Positions 36,820 to 38,041 of a stretch of DNA of 38,041 bases are shown here, piece after piece (positions within the stretch are counted from its first letter, which is position 1; every line of letters begins with the position of its first letter). Where the stretch lies: the NCBI GenBank assembly GCA_022774705.1, contig JALFLM010000107.1:1-38041 (forward strand), written 5' to 3'. The position numbers were made by a program, and so were the translations under genes. Under the pieces are notes generated by a model. That model was not told the DNA's origin. It saw only the letters and a program-made list of their open reading frames with translations, and made no database searches. Source of the stretch: Lachnospiraceae bacterium. GTDB lineage: Bacteria; Bacillota; Clostridia; Lachnospirales; Lachnospiraceae.

Positions 36820-37917
36820 TTATACGTTAAAACGGAACAGAATCACGTCTCCGTCTTTTACTACATAATCCTTGCCTTCCAGACCGATGAGACCTTTTTC
36901 TCTGGCAGCAGCGTAGGTGCCTGCATCCAGCAGATCCTGATAATTGACCACCTCGGCACGAATGAAACCGCGTTCAAAATCGGAGTGGATCTTGCCTGCT
37001 GCCTGAGGGGCTTTTGTTCCTTTTTTAATGGTCCATGCGCGGGTTTCCGTTTCACCGGCAGTCAGGTAGCTGATCAGACCCAGCAGACTGTAGCTGGCCT
37101 GAATCAGTTTTTCCAGACCGGATTCGCTTAATCCCAGATCCTCCAGAAATTCCTGCTTTTCGTCGTCTTCCAGCTCTGCAATCTCCTGCTCGATCTCTGC
37201 GCAGACAACGAATACTTCGCTGCCTTCTTTTGCTGCAAACTCTCTGACGGAAGCAACGTATTCATTGGAAGCTCCGTCGTCAGCCAGATCATCTTCGGAA
37301 ACATTGGCCGCATAGATAACCGGCTTGGCGGTCAGCAGATCGAGAGAGTTTACAAATGCCATGGCCTCCTCATCATCCAGAGTAAATGTCTTGGCAGAAT
37401 TGCCATCCTCCAGATGCTTCTTCAGCTGTTCCAGAATCTCCAGTTCCTTAGCCAGCGCCTTATCATTTCTTGCACCGCGGACCGTTTTGGAAATGCGGCG
37501 TTCCAGCACATCCAGATCGGCAAACAGCAGTTCCAGATTGATGGTCTCAATATCACGCAGGGGATTGATGCTTCCGTCCACATGGATGATATTGGAGTCC
37601 TCAAAACAGCGGACAACGTGAACGATGGCATCTACCTCGCGGATATGGGACAGGAACTGGTTGCCCAGACCTTCGCCTTTGGAAGCACCCTTTACAAGGC
37701 CGGCGATATCCACAAATTCCACAACCGCAGGTGTGATCTTTCTGGAATTGTACATATTGGCCAGCAGACCCAGACGGAAATCGGGAACCGGAACAATTCC
37801 CACGTTGGGATCGATGGTACAGAACGGATAGTTGGCAGACTCCGCTCCGGCTTTTGTCAATGCATTAAATAAAGTACTTTTGCCTACGTTGGGCAGGCCT
37901 ACGATACCTAATTTCAT
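36820..37917 (-). CDS. ychF: Ribosome-associated ATPase/GTPase YchF (OLA1 family)
   Basis: This 365-residue OBG-family P-loop protein prefers ATP and associates with the ribosome; it is linked to stress response and start-site choice in E. coli. Visible: P-loop GLPNVGKST with K13, the switch region [32 protein letters not shown], the NVSE nucleobase-contact motif replacing NKxD, a coiled-coil arm around residues 130-190 and a C-terminal TGS domain ([12 protein letters not shown]-like region to FRFNV). The start at 37917 has AAAGGAG upstream on the minus strand. Length is standard. Confidence 0.97.
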   Translation of the reverse strand: MKLGIVGLPNVGKSTLFNALTKAGAESANYPFCTIDPNVGIVPVPDFRLGLLANMYNSRKITPAVVEFVDIAGLVKGASKGEGLGNQFLSHIREVDAIVHVVRCFEDSNIIHVDGSINPLRDIETINLELLFADLDVLERRISKTVRGARNDKALAKELEILEQLKKHLEDGNSAKTFTLDDEEAMAFVNSLDLLTAKPVIYAANVSEDDLADDGASNEYVASVREFAAKEGSEVFVVCAEIEQEIAELEDDEKQEFLEDLGLSESGLEKLIQASYSLLGLISYLTAGETETRAWTIKKGTKAPQAAGKIHSDFERGFIRAEVVNYQDLLDAGTYAAAREKGLIGLEGKDYVVKDGDVILFRFNV

Positions 37918-37939
37918 ATATTCTAAATCTCCTTTATTT

Positions 37940-38041
37940 TCAATGGTTTTTCGGGTTTTGGGGACACACTCCGCACCAATTCCGCACCAATTTTTCGCAG
38001 CGCACCATTTTTAACTTGCCACATTGGTGTCCTGTTCGAAC
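37940..38041 (-). CDS. Possible 3' end of an unidentified minus-strand gene at the window edge
   Basis: On the minus strand a frame is open from the window edge for 33 codons and stops with TGA at 37942-37940, 23 bases before ychF. It reads ...CEKLVRNWCGVCPQNPKNH. It is too short to identify and could be chance; the Trp/Cys-rich tail does not match a family I can name. Confidence 0.2.
   Translation of the reverse strand, partial: VRTGHQCGKLKMVRCEKLVRNWCGVCPQNPKNH
37970..37991. repeat. 11-bp tandem direct repeat near the right edge
   Basis: TCCGCACCAAT occurs twice in tandem at 37970-37980 and 37981-37991. A related CGCACCATT lies at 38000-38008 and the inverse ATTGGTGT at 38013-38020. Upstream of ychF on the minus strand. 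Confidence 0.85.

Noticed and set aside
38020-38041. tRNA 3' end or LexA box suggested by GTTCGAAC at the edge
   Set aside because: The spacing from GTTCGAA to the only ACCA on the minus strand is too short for a T-arm plus acceptor, and the half-sites are in the wrong orientation for GAAC-N4-GTTC; the window ends before more can be seen.

Overview
The window is a gene-dense chromosomal segment from a low-to-mid GC Gram-positive, spore-forming anaerobe. Family resemblance points to Clostridia, most likely Lachnospiraceae: a ZapA with a long coiled-coil tail, a U32 protein with a C-terminal Cys cluster, an FtsW/PBP pair, a SpoVAF/GerA-type germination protein, a 4-hydroxybutyrate/butyryl-CoA:acetate CoA-transferase, a DUF5714 protein and a CIRCE-controlled groESL. 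The taxonomy is inferred from protein families only; no rRNA is present. No tRNA, CRISPR array or complete insertion sequence was seen.

Layout. (1) Positions 1-7450: a co-directional cluster of ruvB (5' end cut off), zapA-like, a U32 hydroxylase/peptidase, an FtsW/RodA-family glycosyltransferase and a class B PBP, i.e. Holliday junction repair, division and septal wall synthesis. (2) 7549-9017: a Nudix hydrolase and a PfkB-type fructokinase. (3) 9133-14064: the most unusual part. A perfect consensus promoter is followed at once by an intrinsic terminator, then by a compact operon of circularly permuted ATP-grasp, alpha-E protein, transglutaminase-like protein and two paralogous M14 (AstE/aspartoacylase-like) proteins. 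The second paralog has lost its zinc-site histidines. (4) 14234-21555: a sigma-70-like protein without region 4, an RsmF-type rRNA methyltransferase, argS and a SWIM-SNF2 helicase. (5) 21600-27013: DAHP synthase behind a structured or uORF-bearing leader, a MalY/PatB aminotransferase, a Lys-rich orphan, DUF5714 and the CoA-transferase. (6) 27240-31893: groES-groEL under CIRCE/HrcA, a small membrane protein and guaB with a strongly folded leader. (7) 32103-37917: an amidase_2 wall hydrolase, a SpoVAF-like protein, a UvrD-family helicase, DUF1292 and the GTPase YchF. The last ~100 bases hold an 11-bp tandem repeat and an ORF fragment running off the edge.

The best candidate for a poorly described system is the 9.1-14.1 kb operon. 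The first three families are known from comparative genomics as a predicted peptide/amide ligation module. Here they are joined to an intact M14 amidohydrolase-like enzyme and a probable pseudoenzyme partner, behind a very short terminated leader RNA. Secondary leads are the sigma-like protein lacking promoter-recognition parts, the hendecad-repeat ZapA, and the guaB and aroG leaders.
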